Part shown: in pieces, positions 8,036 to 18,100 of the stretch
Position numbering within the stretch: the stretch's first letter is position 1
Layout: each line of letters opens with the position of its first letter
Source of the DNA: Pseudoflavonifractor sp. An85
GTDB taxonomy: Bacteria > Bacillota > Clostridia > Oscillospirales > Oscillospiraceae
Assembly (NCBI RefSeq): GCF_002161235.1
Contig: NZ_NFHE01000006.1
Span: 1 to 64,000, forward strand
Direction of reading: 5' to 3'
DNA length: 64,000 nt
Position numbers and translations under genes: made by a program
Notes under the pieces: generated by a model
Told to the model about the DNA's origin: nothing
What the model saw: only the letters and a program-made list of their open reading frames with translations
Databases searched by the model: none

Positions 8036-8836
8036 TTACAGGAGCTCTCCGGTGTCCAGCCAATGGCGCAACACGTCTTCTACCCGATGGCAGGTAGTAG
8101 GGAACTGCTTGAGCAGTTCGGGATGGGCGGAATCCATCAGATAAGGATGGCCCACTGCGGAGAGCATGGCCACATCGTTCCAGTTATCTCCGAAGGCCAG
8201 AACGTTCTGCGGAGATACACCCAAAATGCGGCACAGTTCCACCACACCTTGTCCTTTATCAGCCATGGTGAAATCCAGCCAGTCGTGTCCAGCCACAGCC
8301 ATGTGAAACACGTGGGACCAGTTGGGGCCCAAATGATCTTCGGCAGACTGAGTTCCTTGGGGACAGTGTGCGGATACCTTCAGGATGTCTTCCTGAACTT
8401 CTTCCAGGTTTTCGATGATTTTAACTTGGAATCCCTTGAAGTCTCGCATATGCTCCACGTATTCCTGGGGACACTGATGCCACAGATAGGCGTACTTGGC
8501 TCCCGTGATTAACAGTTCACACTGGGGGAGTGCAAGAATTTCCTCAGCCAAGGTCAGTGCCGTTTCCCGCTCCATGGGGATAGAGGCCCAAATGGGAGCG
8601 GTTTCTTCCTTACCGGGGCCAAATACCACGCCGCCATTTTCACACACAAAGGGCACTTCATCGGCCAGAGCAGGGAAGAGGGAACGCATAGAATGGTACT
8701 GTCGGCCAGATGTGGGGCAAAAGGGAATCCCGCGCTCCTTTAGCTGCTGAATCAAGGAAAATATATCATCGGACAAAATGGTTTCGCCATAGGGAAGGAG
8801 AGTTCCGTCAATATCGCTGACAATAAGTTGGATCAT
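8036..8836 (-). CDS. Cof-type HAD superfamily phosphatase
   Basis: 266 residues. HAD motif I is VSDIDGTLLP at residues 5-14, motif II lies in PTSGRQYHS, and motifs III and IV are K in ADKGQGV and FGDNWNDVAML. A C2B-type cap domain occupies roughly residues 80-190. Members dephosphorylate small phosphorylated metabolites such as sugar phosphates or flavin/pyridoxal phosphates. The substrate cannot be assigned. ATG at 8836 is 10 nt after GGAGG. It is first in a minus-strand unit with rsmF and mocA. Confidence 0.9.
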   Translation of the reverse strand: MIQLIVSDIDGTLLPYGETILSDDIFSLIQQLKERGIPFCPTSGRQYHSMRSLFPALADEVPFVCENGGVVFGPGKEETAPIWASIPMERETALTLAEEILALPQCELLITGAKYAYLWHQCPQEYVEHMRDFKGFQVKIIENLEEVQEDILKVSAHCPQGTQSAEDHLGPNWSHVFHMAVAGHDWLDFTMADKGQGVVELCRILGVSPQNVLAFGDNWNDVAMLSAVGHPYLMDSAHPELLKQFPTTCHRVEDVLRHWLDTGELL

Positions 8837-8877
8837 ATTTGTCTTTCCTCCGTCTAATAAAGCTATAAACTCCGGTG

Positions 8878-8906
8878 ATTATATCATATGTATCACAATT
8901 CTACAA
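8878..8906 (-). promoter_or_regulatory. Promoter of the HAD-rsmF-mocA unit
   Basis: TTGTAG (8901-8906) and a perfect TATAAT (8878-8883) with a 17-bp spacer on the minus strand, about 40 bp before the HAD start codon. It is divergent from the PBP promoter 27 bp away. Confidence 0.75.
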
Positions 8907-8932
8907 GGGAGAACGGCAGGAGTCGAGCAGGG

Positions 8933-8961
8933 TGGACAAACCAGAGGGGGTGTGCTATAAT
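8933..8961 (+). promoter_or_regulatory. Promoter of the penicillin-binding protein gene
   Basis: TGGACA (8933-8938) and TATAAT (8956-8961), spacer 17 bp, with an extended TG at 8953-8954. The resulting 5' leader is about 140 nt. Near its end is a small hairpin TGGGCG/CGCCCA (9070-9085) that stops 8 nt before the ribosome-binding site GGAGGT (9094-9099). Confidence 0.8.
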
Positions 8962-9106
8962 ATCATGAATCAATTCAGCAAATTTGCAAAAAGTTTCAAG
9001 GACTTTTGTTCGGAATCTGTGGAATTGACGGATAAATTTTCATGAAGAGAATGAAAAAGTAGGACCAAATGGGCGGTTTCGCCCAAATACATCGGAGGTA
9101 CCCAAT

Positions 9107-11854
9107 ATGTCAGAGATGAACTACAATCGGCCATCACCTGAGCGCAGACCCAGGCGGAGGCACGACGCATCCCGGACTCAGGGCCACAGCACGGAGAGAA
9201 CCACCCGCAGCAGCTCTGAACGGAATGCTCGTCCCAAAAAGCAGCAGTCCCAGGCCAGCACCATTGCGCTGCGAGTTGGGAAAGTGCTGGGGACGCTGTT
9301 GCTGATCGGGATTGTAACCGGGGCATTTATGGCTTGTTATGCTGCGGTGTATATCAAAAACGTGATTATTCCCGAGGCGACCTTGGACCTGTCTGCTTAT
9401 ACCCTGAATGAAAACTCCGTGATCAAGTATCAGGACAAAAACACAGGGGAACTGGTGGAACTACAAACTCTGGTCGGTGCGGAAAACCGCCAGTGGGTGG
9501 ACTATGAAGATATTCCCCAGGACTTGATCAACGCCGTGGTCGTGGTCGAGGACAAGCGTTTCTACGAACACAACGGTGTGGACTGGTACCGCACAGCGGG
9601 AGCTTTCGTCAACATGTTCATCGGTATGCGCAATACCTTTGGTGGCTCCACCCTGACCCAGCAGTTGGTGAAGAACATCACCGAGTACGATGATGTCACG
9701 GTCAAACGTAAGATTCTGGAGATTTTCACCGCTTTGGAATTGGAGAAGAACTACTCCAAGGAGGATATACTCACCTGGTATCTCAACGAGATCTACTTGG
9801 GCCAGGGTTGTTACGGTGTCCAGTCTGCCGCCCAGATGTATTTTGGCAAAGATGTCTCGGAACTCTCTTTGGCTGAGTGTGCCAGCTTGGCCGGCATCAC
9901 CAACAACCCCTCTCTGTACAGTCCCTATTCCACCTTGGAGGTCACTCGTTATCAGTGCACCAACTGTAAGGCCTACTCTCTGACCAAGGATGATGTGTGC
10001 TCGGAGTGTGGAGCCAAGAACAGCTTTGACGATGGTACCGTGTGGACCGCCCGAGATTACAACAAGGCTCGTCAAGAGATGATTCTGAACTTGATGGCAG
10101 ATCCGGAGGAGAGCGGTGATCGCGTGATCCCCAAGGAGACTGCCGAACAGGCCAAGGCAGAGAAGTTGGTGTTCCGCACGGACTGGGATGAGGAGACCCA
10201 GGCGGAGCATAACAACGCCGACACCAGCACCAAGACGGTCTACTCCTGGTACGTGGAGGCAGTCATTGATGAGGTAACCAAGGACCTTATGGAGCAGACT
10301 GGCCTGTCCTCGGAGGTTGTGACCAAGATGGTGTACAGCGGCGGCCTGGAGATTATTGTCCCTTATGATCCGGATGTCCAGGCTGCAGTGGATGCAGTAT
10401 ATAATGATGCCAGCAACCTGAACTATGTCTCCAAGAGTGGACAGCAAATGAAGTCGGCCATTACCGTGGTGGACAACGAATCTGGAATGGTGGTGGCATT
10501 GGCCGGTGATGTGGGCGAGAAGACCATCAACCGCGGCTGGAACTATGCCACCGACACGGTTCGACAGCCCGGATCGTCCATCAAGCCGTTGTCGGTGTAT
10601 GCGCCAGCTATTGAGGAAGGCTTGATTACCCCTGCCACCGTCACCGATGACGTGCCCCGCTGGATGGGCTTCTACTGGTTGCACAACTACCCGGATCGCT
10701 ACCGCGGTCTGACTACGGTGTTGGAAGGTGTCACAAGCTCTATCAACACCATCTCGGCCAACGTGCTGGAGATGTTGGGATTCCAGAAGTCTTTTGACTA
10801 TATGGCCAACAAGTTCGGTATCTCCACCATGGTGGAAGAGCGCGTGGAGGAAAATGGCGATGTCAAGTCCGACTTGGGATACAGCCAGTTGGCTGTGGGT
10901 GGTTTGACCGACGGTGTCTCCACCTTTGAGATGGCGGCAGCTTACGCCACCTTCCCCCGCAATGGTGCCTTTACCGAAGCGACGATCTATCTGTCGGTGA
11001 AGGACAACAACGGAGATGTTCTCATTGACAACACTCCCAGTACCGAGTATATCCTCAGCCAGCGCACCACTTTCTATATCAACCAGATGCTTACCAACGT
11101 CGTTAGCTACGGTACCGGTACTGCGGCTCGTATTTCTGGCCAAACTGTGGCAGGTAAGACGGGTACCACCGATAACGCTTATGACCAGTGGTTTGTGGGT
11201 TACACCTCTTACTACACCGCAGCTGTGTGGATCGGCTACCCCTATGGTGAGTCTGTGGGCGACATGTGGCCCAGCCCCTCTACAATTTTGTGGCAGAAGG
11301 TCATGAGCCGCGTCCATGAAAATCTGCCCCAGAAGTCTTTCTCTCAACCCAGCGGTGTGACTACTGTGAGCATCTGTAAAGACTGTGGCAAACTGGCCAC
11401 AGACAACTGCACCATGGATATTCGAGGAAATCGCACGGTGAGTATGCGCTTGCTCAGCAGTGACGTACCCAGTGGGTACTGCACCTGCCATGTGTTGGTG
11501 AGCATTTGCACGGAATGTCCCATTCTCAATGCCAACGGCAAGGAGACAAAGGCTTACCACATTGCTGGTCCCTACTGCCCGAAGGAGTCGGTGAAGCAGG
11601 TGGCTATGGTGGACTACGCCCGAGAGGCCATTGAGTCTGGGGATACCATCGAGGACTACTATGCACTGCTTTCCATCTACAACGGTTTGGAAAATGAAGG
11701 AGCATGTACCTTGCATACAGAAGCTACCACTGAGCCGGAGCCGGAACCCTCTGAACCTGTAACATCGCCGGAGCCGGATGTCTCACCAGAACCCTCTGAA
11801 CCTGTAACATCTCCGGATCCACAGCCCAGCGCATCGCAAAGCGTGGACGGATAG
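9107..11854 (+). CDS. Class A penicillin-binding protein (PBP1A-like) with zinc-ribbon-like insertion
   Basis: 915 residues, bifunctional peptidoglycan synthase. The basic Ser/Arg-rich cytoplasmic tail (1-58) is followed by one membrane anchor (about 59-84). The GT51 glycosyltransferase domain (about 125-275) contains VVEDKRFYEH (Glu148), GGSTLTQQLVKN and NEIYLGQGCYG. The transpeptidase domain (about 440-735) has the SxxK nucleophile at Ser490-Lys493, SIN at 545-547 and KTGT at 684-687. Unusually, CTNC...CSEC (Cys 284, 287, 298, 301) sits between the two domains like a zinc ribbon, and a second Cys-rich stretch (about 756-825) follows the transpeptidase. The tail ends in Pro/Glu/Ser repeats (EPSEPVTSPEP twice). 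Its RBS is GGAGGT, 7 nt before ATG. It is monocistronic. Confidence 0.96.
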   Translation: MSEMNYNRPSPERRPRRRHDASRTQGHSTERTTRSSSERNARPKKQQSQASTIALRVGKVLGTLLLIGIVTGAFMACYAAVYIKNVIIPEATLDLSAYTLNENSVIKYQDKNTGELVELQTLVGAENRQWVDYEDIPQDLINAVVVVEDKRFYEHNGVDWYRTAGAFVNMFIGMRNTFGGSTLTQQLVKNITEYDDVTVKRKILEIFTALELEKNYSKEDILTWYLNEIYLGQGCYGVQSAAQMYFGKDVSELSLAECASLAGITNNPSLYSPYSTLEVTRYQCTNCKAYSLTKDDVCSECGAKNSFDDGTVWTARDYNKARQEMILNLMADPEESGDRVIPKETAEQAKAEKLVFRTDWDEETQAEHNNADTSTKTVYSWYVEAVIDEVTKDLMEQTGLSSEVVTKMVYSGGLEIIVPYDPDVQAAVDAVYNDASNLNYVSKSGQQMKSAITVVDNESGMVVALAGDVGEKTINRGWNYATDTVRQPGSSIKPLSVYAPAIEEGLITPATVTDDVPRWMGFYWLHNYPDRYRGLTTVLEGVTSSINTISANVLEMLGFQKSFDYMANKFGISTMVEERVEENGDVKSDLGYSQLAVGGLTDGVSTFEMAAAYATFPRNGAFTEATIYLSVKDNNGDVLIDNTPSTEYILSQRTTFYINQMLTNVVSYGTGTAARISGQTVAGKTGTTDNAYDQWFVGYTSYYTAAVWIGYPYGESVGDMWPSPSTILWQKVMSRVHENLPQKSFSQPSGVTTVSICKDCGKLATDNCTMDIRGNRTVSMRLLSSDVPSGYCTCHVLVSICTECPILNANGKETKAYHIAGPYCPKESVKQVAMVDYAREAIESGDTIEDYYALLSIYNGLENEGACTLHTEATTEPEPEPSEPVTSPEPDVSPEPSEPVTSPDPQPSASQSVDG

Positions 11855-11870
11855 AACACGGCGAGAAGAG

Positions 11871-11905
11871 AAAATGCTCCCTGGTTTCTCAGGGAGCATT
11901 TTCTC
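11871..11905 (+). terminator. Terminator after the PBP gene
   Basis: A perfect 13-bp stem AAAATGCTCCCTG/CAGGGAGCATTTT (11871-11883 with 11890-11902) has a 6-nt loop and is followed by CT. The T-rich base also allows function on the other strand. Confidence 0.85.
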
Positions 11906-11979
11906 ATACCTATGGCTAGATAGATACAAAAAGACTAGATGTAAGCTGGAATTTTGTATAACTTGATAAAGAAAGGAAA

Positions 11980-12008
11980 TTGCCATCTGTCCATCTCTGT
12001 GATACAAT
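11980..12008 (+). promoter_or_regulatory. Promoter of the ACT-hom-lysC operon
   Basis: TTGCCA (11980-11985) and TACAAT (12003-12008) with a 17-bp spacer, about 55 bp before the ACT-domain gene start. Confidence 0.65.
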
Positions 12009-12063
12009 GGACCACAACAGAAAGACATCAGCGATGTGCTTTGCAAAAGGGAGGATCGAAGAT

Positions 12064-12504
12064 ATGTCGCAAAGACCCAGGTACTTTATTGTAGAGGCGT
12101 CAGCGTTGCCGGAAATATATTTGAAGGTAGCGGATGCCAAACGGATGCTGGAGACGGGAGAGGCACAGACGGTCAATGCTGCCACCCAGCGTGTGGGGAT
12201 TAGCCGCAGTGCATTTTATAAATACAAAGACGCTGTGCGTCCCTTTCGGGATATGCTCCATGGCCGCATCGTGACCATTCAGATCTTATTGTGCAATCGT
12301 CCGGGCGCACTGTCCGGTGTGCTGAATATGTTTGCCGATTGGGGTGGAAATGTGTTGACCATCAACCAGGCCATTCCCGGCGGCGAGGCTGCTGCTGTGA
12401 CCCTGGGCTTGGAGACATCTGGGTTGAGCATGGAACTGGAGGATTTGTTGGCCACACTGCGGGAACTGCCTGAGGTACTGCGTTGTGAAGTGTTGGCTGG
12501 ATAA
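12064..12504 (+). CDS. ACT domain-containing protein (PheB/UPF0735 type)
   Basis: 146 residues. The N-terminal half (to about 65) contains a helix-turn-helix-like segment (AATQRVGISRSAFYKYKDAV). The C-terminal half is an ACT domain starting GRIVTIQILLCNRPGALSGVL, a fold that usually binds an amino acid. Proteins of this type commonly precede homoserine dehydrogenase in Firmicutes, as here (23 bp upstream of hom). A role as an amino-acid-sensing regulator of the aspartate pathway is plausible but unproven. The start ATG at 12064 follows GGGAGGAT. Confidence 0.88.
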   Translation: MSQRPRYFIVEASALPEIYLKVADAKRMLETGEAQTVNAATQRVGISRSAFYKYKDAVRPFRDMLHGRIVTIQILLCNRPGALSGVLNMFADWGGNVLTINQAIPGGEAAAVTLGLETSGLSMELEDLLATLRELPEVLRCEVLAG

Positions 12505-12527
12505 GAGGAAGGTATGAGGTGACAAGC

Positions 12528-13742
12528 ATGGTAAAAGTAGCAATTTTGGGTTACGGAACCGTGGGATCTGGGGTTGCCCAGGTTCTTTTTGAGAATAAAG
12601 GTTCCATTGCTGCCAGCGTGGGGCAGGAGGTGGAGGTCAAATACATTCTGGATGTGCGTGATTTCGACCACTCTCCCTATGGAGGCAGTTTTGTTAAGGA
12701 CTTCTCGGTCATTGAGGAAGATCCTGAAGTATCTATTGTGGTGGAGACTATCGGCGGGGCTACGGTTGCCCTGAACTTTACCCAGCGTGCTTTGCAGGCA
12801 GGAAAGAATGTCGTAACCTCCAACAAAGAGTTGGTGGCCTGCCATGGCTTGGAATTGACTCGCTTGGCCAAGGAGAAGGGTGTGTGCTACCTTTTTGAGG
12901 CCAGCGTAGGCGGAGGTATCCCCATCATTCGCCCCCTGACGGTGTGTTTGGCCGCTAACCAGGTGGAGGAAGTGTGCGGCATTCTCAACGGCACCACCAA
13001 CTACATCCTCACCCGGATGATTCAGGCAGGACTGCCCTTTGAAACTGCACTGAAAGAAGCCCAGGAGAATGGCTATGCTGAACGGGACCCGTCGGCGGAC
13101 ATTTTGGGCTATGATGCCTGCCGCAAGATCTGCATTTTGGCAGACCTGGCTTTTGGAAAAAATGTGGACCCTCAGCTGGTGCCTACCGAGGGAATTACCG
13201 GTATCTCCCTGGCTGATGTGGACTATGCGGACGCAGCGGGCAAGAAAATCAAGCTTTTGGGGCGCGCTGTACGCCAGGCAGATGGACGGGTGTGCGCCTA
13301 TGTGGCCCCTCATCTGGTGGATGGCACCCATCCCATTGCTGCGGTGGAGGATGTATTCAATGCGGTGTTCGTCAAGGGGAATGCCGTGGGTGATGTCATG
13401 TTCTATGGCCGTGGTGCCGGTAAGCTGCCCACCGCCTCTGCTGTAGTGGCGGATGTGATGGATATCGCCCGCTGCGGTGGTTACCGGAGCCCCATTACCT
13501 GGGAAGAGGGTAACGCTGCCTTAGTCTGCGGCACTCAGGAGCTGGAAAGTCGCTTCTACGTGCGGGTACAGAGCACTGCAGACACCCTGCGGCATCAGGT
13601 GGGTGAGATCAAGCTTTTGGCCCGTAGCGGAGCCACACCCAGTGAGGCAGCAGGTATTACGGAGTTGGCCATGACGGAAGCGCAACTGCGAGAAAAGCTC
13701 AACGGGATGACGGTACTGTCCCTGATTCGAGTGCTCAACTGA
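12528..13742 (+). CDS. hom: Homoserine dehydrogenase
   Basis: 404 residues. It carries an NAD(P)-binding Rossmann motif GYGTVGSGVAQ at the N-terminus and the catalytic-domain signature EASVGGGIPII...LNGTTNYIL, with GYDACRKICILADL further on. The C-terminal 70 residues (FYVRVQSTADTL onward) form a short ACT-like domain, as in feedback-regulated bacterial enzymes. It reduces aspartate semialdehyde to homoserine on the route to threonine and methionine. ATG at 12528 follows GAGGTG. A GTG three codons upstream overlaps that site. It is followed by lysC 57 bp downstream, so two steps of one pathway are co-transcribed. The aspartate-semialdehyde dehydrogenase gene is not nearby. Confidence 0.95.
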   Translation: MVKVAILGYGTVGSGVAQVLFENKGSIAASVGQEVEVKYILDVRDFDHSPYGGSFVKDFSVIEEDPEVSIVVETIGGATVALNFTQRALQAGKNVVTSNKELVACHGLELTRLAKEKGVCYLFEASVGGGIPIIRPLTVCLAANQVEEVCGILNGTTNYILTRMIQAGLPFETALKEAQENGYAERDPSADILGYDACRKICILADLAFGKNVDPQLVPTEGITGISLADVDYADAAGKKIKLLGRAVRQADGRVCAYVAPHLVDGTHPIAAVEDVFNAVFVKGNAVGDVMFYGRGAGKLPTASAVVADVMDIARCGGYRSPITWEEGNAALVCGTQELESRFYVRVQSTADTLRHQVGEIKLLARSGATPSEAAGITELAMTEAQLREKLNGMTVLSLIRVLN

Positions 13743-13799
13743 CTGGAGCCACTGACATAGAATGGGGCAGAACTACGGCCCGAAAGGATGGAAAGAGCA

Positions 13800-15026
13800 A
13801 TGGCATTGATCGTACAAAAATTTGGCGGCTCATCTGTGGCCAATGCAGAGCGGGTACGCAATGTGGCCCGTATCATCACAGATACCTATCAGAAAGGCAA
13901 CAGCGTTGTGGTTGTCCTGTCTGCGCAGGGGGATACCACGGATGATCTGATTGAAAAAGCACAGGAGTTAAATCCCAATCCCTCGCGAAGAGAGATGGAT
14001 ATGCTCTTGTCTACCGGAGAACAGATCTCTTGTGCACTGTGTGCTATGGCCATTGAAAAGTTGGGATATCCGGTGGTGTCCCTCACAGGATGGCAAGCAG
14101 GGTTTCACACCAATTCTGGATATACCAATGCCCGCATCAAACGAGTCAAGCCCGACCGCATCATGGAGGAGCTGGATAAGCGACGCATCGTCATCGTCAC
14201 AGGATTCCAGGGCCTGAACAAGTACGGGGATATTACCACCTTGGGCCGAGGTGGCTCAGATACTTCTGCGGTGGCTTTGGCAGCGGTGCTCCACGCCGAT
14301 CTCTGCCAGATCTATACCGATGTGGATGGTGTCTACACGGCCGATCCCCGCCTGGTGCCCAGCGCTCGAAAGCTGGATGAGATTACGTACGAAGAGATGT
14401 TGGAATTGGCCACACTGGGCGCCCAAGTGCTCCACAACCGCTCGGTGGAAATGGCAAAGCGATACGATGTGAAGTTGGAGGTGCTCTCCAGCTTCTCGGG
14501 AACACCTGGTACAAAAGTCAAGGAGGTAGTCAAGCGCATGGAAAAGTCTCATATTAGCGGTGTCGCCAAGGACAAAAATATTGCCCGACTGGCCCTGGTG
14601 GGCTTGGAGGACACTCCGGGTATCGCCTTTAAGATTTTCTCTCTGCTGGCCCGGAACAACGTGAACGTGGATATCATCCTTCAGTCTATTGGCCGCAGTG
14701 AGACCAAGGATATCAGCTTTACCGTGGCCAAGAGCGACATGGACTTGGCCCAGAAGCTGCTGGAAGAGAACCGGGAAGTGATTGCCTTCGATCACATCGA
14801 CGTATCGGACAACATTGCCAAGGTGTCCATTGTGGGTGCTGGTATGATCAACAATCCCGGCGTGGCTGCTGCCATGTTTGAAGCGTTGTTCAATGCGGGC
14901 ATTAACATCAATATGATCTCCACCAGTGAGATCAAAGTATCCGTTCTGGTGGACAGCTGCGATGCCGATCGTGCAGTACAGGTGGTGCATGACCGGTTCT
15001 ACGATGAATTCAACGGCGCACGATAA
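13800..15026 (+). CDS. lysC: Aspartate kinase
   Basis: 408 residues, monofunctional lysC-type length. The N-terminal kinase motif KFGGSSVA, and further motifs TGFQGLNKYGDITTLGRGGSDTSA and YTDVDGVYTADPR, are diagnostic. Two ACT domains occupy about 265-408 (beginning LALVGLEDTPGIAFKIF and VSIVGAGMINNPGVAA) and should bind lysine or threonine for feedback inhibition. An in-frame ATG at 13788 exists, but the family start MALIVQKFGG and the purine-rich AAAGGATGG upstream favour 13800. It catalyses the first step of the aspartate family pathway. Confidence 0.95.
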   Translation: MALIVQKFGGSSVANAERVRNVARIITDTYQKGNSVVVVLSAQGDTTDDLIEKAQELNPNPSRREMDMLLSTGEQISCALCAMAIEKLGYPVVSLTGWQAGFHTNSGYTNARIKRVKPDRIMEELDKRRIVIVTGFQGLNKYGDITTLGRGGSDTSAVALAAVLHADLCQIYTDVDGVYTADPRLVPSARKLDEITYEEMLELATLGAQVLHNRSVEMAKRYDVKLEVLSSFSGTPGTKVKEVVKRMEKSHISGVAKDKNIARLALVGLEDTPGIAFKIFSLLARNNVNVDIILQSIGRSETKDISFTVAKSDMDLAQKLLEENREVIAFDHIDVSDNIAKVSIVGAGMINNPGVAAAMFEALFNAGININMISTSEIKVSVLVDSCDADRAVQVVHDRFYDEFNGAR

Positions 15027-15033
15027 ATACGTA

Positions 15034-15062
15034 CAGGGGCTGCCCATTCTGGGTGGCCTCTG
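15034..15062 (+). terminator. Probable terminator after lysC
   Basis: An imperfect stem (CAGGGGC with GCCTCTG outside, CCCA with TGGG inside, loop TTC) begins 7 bp after the lysC stop. It is followed by only TTT, so termination may be partial. Confidence 0.4.
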
Positions 15063-15094
15063 TTTGCATATTCCATAGAAAACAGGGGAAGTGG

Positions 15095-15123
15095 TTGCAA
15101 AAATGCGGGTGGAATGATACAAT
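15095..15123 (+). promoter_or_regulatory. Promoter upstream of smc
   Basis: TTGCAA (15095-15100) and TACAAT (15118-15123) with a 17-bp spacer, 65 bp before the proposed smc start. Confidence 0.6.
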
Positions 15124-15187
15124 CAATCTGTATTGTCTTGCGAACTCATCCAAAGTTCCAAGCGCGATCAGACCTGGAGATAATGGG

Positions 15188-18100
15188 GTGCATGGATTGT
15201 ATTTGAAAGCACTGGAGATCCAGGGGTTCAAGTCCTTCCCGGAAAAGACGGTGCTGACCTTTGGCGCCGACATCACGGTGATTGTGGGCCCAAACGGATC
15301 GGGAAAATCCAATATTGCCGATGCCATTCGTTGGGTCATGGGGGAACAGTCTACGCGTACCCTCCGGGGCAACAAAATGGAGGACGTCATTTTTGACGGC
15401 ACGGCCAAGCGCAAGAGTTTGGGTTTTGCGGAAGTGACCTTGGTCTTGGATAACAGTCAGCACCTCTTGGCTTTGGAGGAACAGGAGGTGGCGGTGACCC
15501 GACGGTATTATCGCTCCGGAGAAAGTGAATATTTCATCAACCGTCGCTCTTGCCGCCTACGAGATATCAACGAGCTGTTTATGGACACGGGCCTGGGGCG
15601 TGAGGGCTATTCCATCATTGGCCAGGGTAAAATTGATGAGATACTGTCAGTAAAAAGTTCGGACCGACGGGAAGTATTTGAGGAAGCAGCTGGTATCTCC
15701 AAATTCCGCCACCGGAAGGAAGAGGCGGAGCGGAAGCTGGAGCGCACCCAGGAAAATCTGATCCGCATCAATGACAAAATTGACGAGTTGAAGTTGCAGG
15801 TGGAACCTCTTCGCATCCAGGCAGAAAAGACCCAAAAATACCTGGTGATGCGGGATGAACTGCGGGGCTTGGAGATTTCCGTATGGTTGGATCAGCTGGA
15901 GCAGCTGAGGGCCAACAGTATTCAGCTCAATACGGCGCTGGACACAGCTAGGGCACACCGAGAACAGCTGCGGCAAGAGTTGGAGAATCTATACCAAACA
16001 GCCGAAGACTATGCTCAGCAAATGCAGGACTATGAGGTACAGGCGGAGGAAATCCGCCGACGTCAGAGCCAGTTGGAACAGCAGTTGCATCAGGGACAGA
16101 GCCAGTTGGAATTGCTGCGCCGGGATCAACAAAACAACACCGACAACATTTGCCGTATTCAGGATGAATTGGAGCAACAGGCTGGACGGGCAGGGTCTCT
16201 AGCCCAGCAGGTGGCCCAGCGCCGGGAGCGTCTGGCGGAATTGGAAGGGGAACTGGCTCGACTCCAAGCTGAGTTGGATCGGTTGGATGCCCACAGCCAA
16301 GAGCTGCTCCACTGCGCAGGCAGCTTGAAGGAGGAGCTGGCCCAGCTACAAGAACAGGAGCGACTGGAGCAAGCCACAGCCAGTGAGACCAAGGCCCTTT
16401 TATCTGCCCTATCTGCGGCCGGACAAGAGTTGATGGATCGGGAAGAGAGTGTTGTCCGAGAGTTGATGGAGCAGGAAAGCCAAAAGCAGAAGCAGGAGGT
16501 CGAACTGAACCAATGCAATGCAAAATTGGAGCGACTGACAGCAGAGCGTGATAGTATATCCAATACATTGGCAGGCTATCAGGTCCGGGTTCAGACCAGG
16601 CAGCGGAAAGCACAGCAGGTCCAAGAGACCTGCCGTCGCCTGGAGATGGAGCAAAATAACCTACAATCCCGCATTCAGATGCTCTCTGAAATGGAAAAGC
16701 TATATGAGGGATATTCCAAGTCGGTAAAGCTGCTGATGGGAGAGGCCAAGCGGGGGGGGATTTCCGGTGTGCGCGGCCCTGTGGCGGGGCTCATTCATGT
16801 GCCGGATGCTTACACTGTAGCCATTGAAATCGCCTTGGGCGGAGCCATGCAGCATGTGGTGATGGAGCGCGACCAGGATGCCAAACAGGCCATCGGCTGG
16901 CTCAAACGCCGGGATGGAGGACGGGCCACGTTTTTGCCCATGAATACCATCCGCCCGTCTACTCTGCGAGAATCCGGCTTGGAGACCCAGAGAGGCTATG
17001 TGGGTCTGGCCCATGAGCTGATTGAATATCACTCGGATTATCAAAATGTGATGGCCAACCTCCTGGGACGGGTGGTCATTACCCAGAATTTGGACTGTGC
17101 CATGGCCATTGCCCGCCAGTACGGCCATCGGTTCCGCATTGTAACTTTGGACGGTCAAGTGCTCAACGCTGGCGGTTCCATGACCGGTGGTTCGATCTCT
17201 CGCTCTGCGGGCATCCTATCCCGTGCTAATGAGTTGGTGCGTCTGCGAGGACAGATGAGCGAGTTGGAAGCGAAGGCCGGGGAGGCCAAGGCGCAACTGG
17301 TACAGGCCCAACGGGAATGGACAGCCGCTCAATATGAGTTGGATGCCGCCGCCAATCAGTTGCGACAGGCTGAGGATGGGGTACTGACCCAGACCCAACA
17401 GGTGGAACATTGTACCCAGCAAGTGGAGCAGATCCAGAAGCGTTGCCAGGTGCTGCGTCAGGAACGAGCCAGCTTGCAGCAGCGCAGCAGAGAGAATGCA
17501 GAGTCCATCCAAAAGGCCCAGACCCGCATTGTGGAGTTGGAAGGGTCGGCGGCAGTGCTCCAGGCTCAATCACAGGATAAAACACATGGACAGAGCCAGT
17601 TGCAGCAGCAACTGGAGGCGTGTAGTCAGGAGAAAGCCACCATCCGGGCGCAATGGGCCGGACTGGAAGGCGAACAGGCTGCGATGCAGGTGAATTTGAA
17701 CCAGTTGGAACAGCTACAACGGGATCTCTCTGGAGATACCGCAGGGCGCCAAGCTCGAATTGCACAGCTGGAAGAGGAAAATCAAGCTCTCCAGCGGCAG
17801 ATGGTGGAGCAAGAGCGCTTGGTCCAAGGGTACTTGCTGAAAAAGCAGCAGGGAGAAGGGGAACTTTCCGCCATGCAGAGCGAGAAGCTGGAACTGGAAG
17901 GGAAGCGCAACCAAGCAGACCGGCTGGCCCGGGAGAAGAACAACCATATGCTTTCCATGGAACGCGAAGTGTCTGTGCTGGAGCAAAAGGCTATGACTGC
18001 GGCCATGGAGGAAAGCCAGATTTTGGACAAGCTGTGGGAAAGCTATCAGCTCTCCCACGAAGCGGCGCGGGCTCAACGGGTAACTCTGGAATCTGTGCCC

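Noticed and set aside
9461-11716. 751-codon open frame on the minus strand opposite the PBP gene
   Set aside because: Same reason: the PBP motifs are unmistakable and the antisense product has mirror-type composition with no recognised domain.
15948-17765. Several long minus-strand frames and a plus-strand frame inside smc
   Set aside because: They are shadows of the coiled-coil coding sequence, with Gln/Leu/Pro-rich composition and no start signals.
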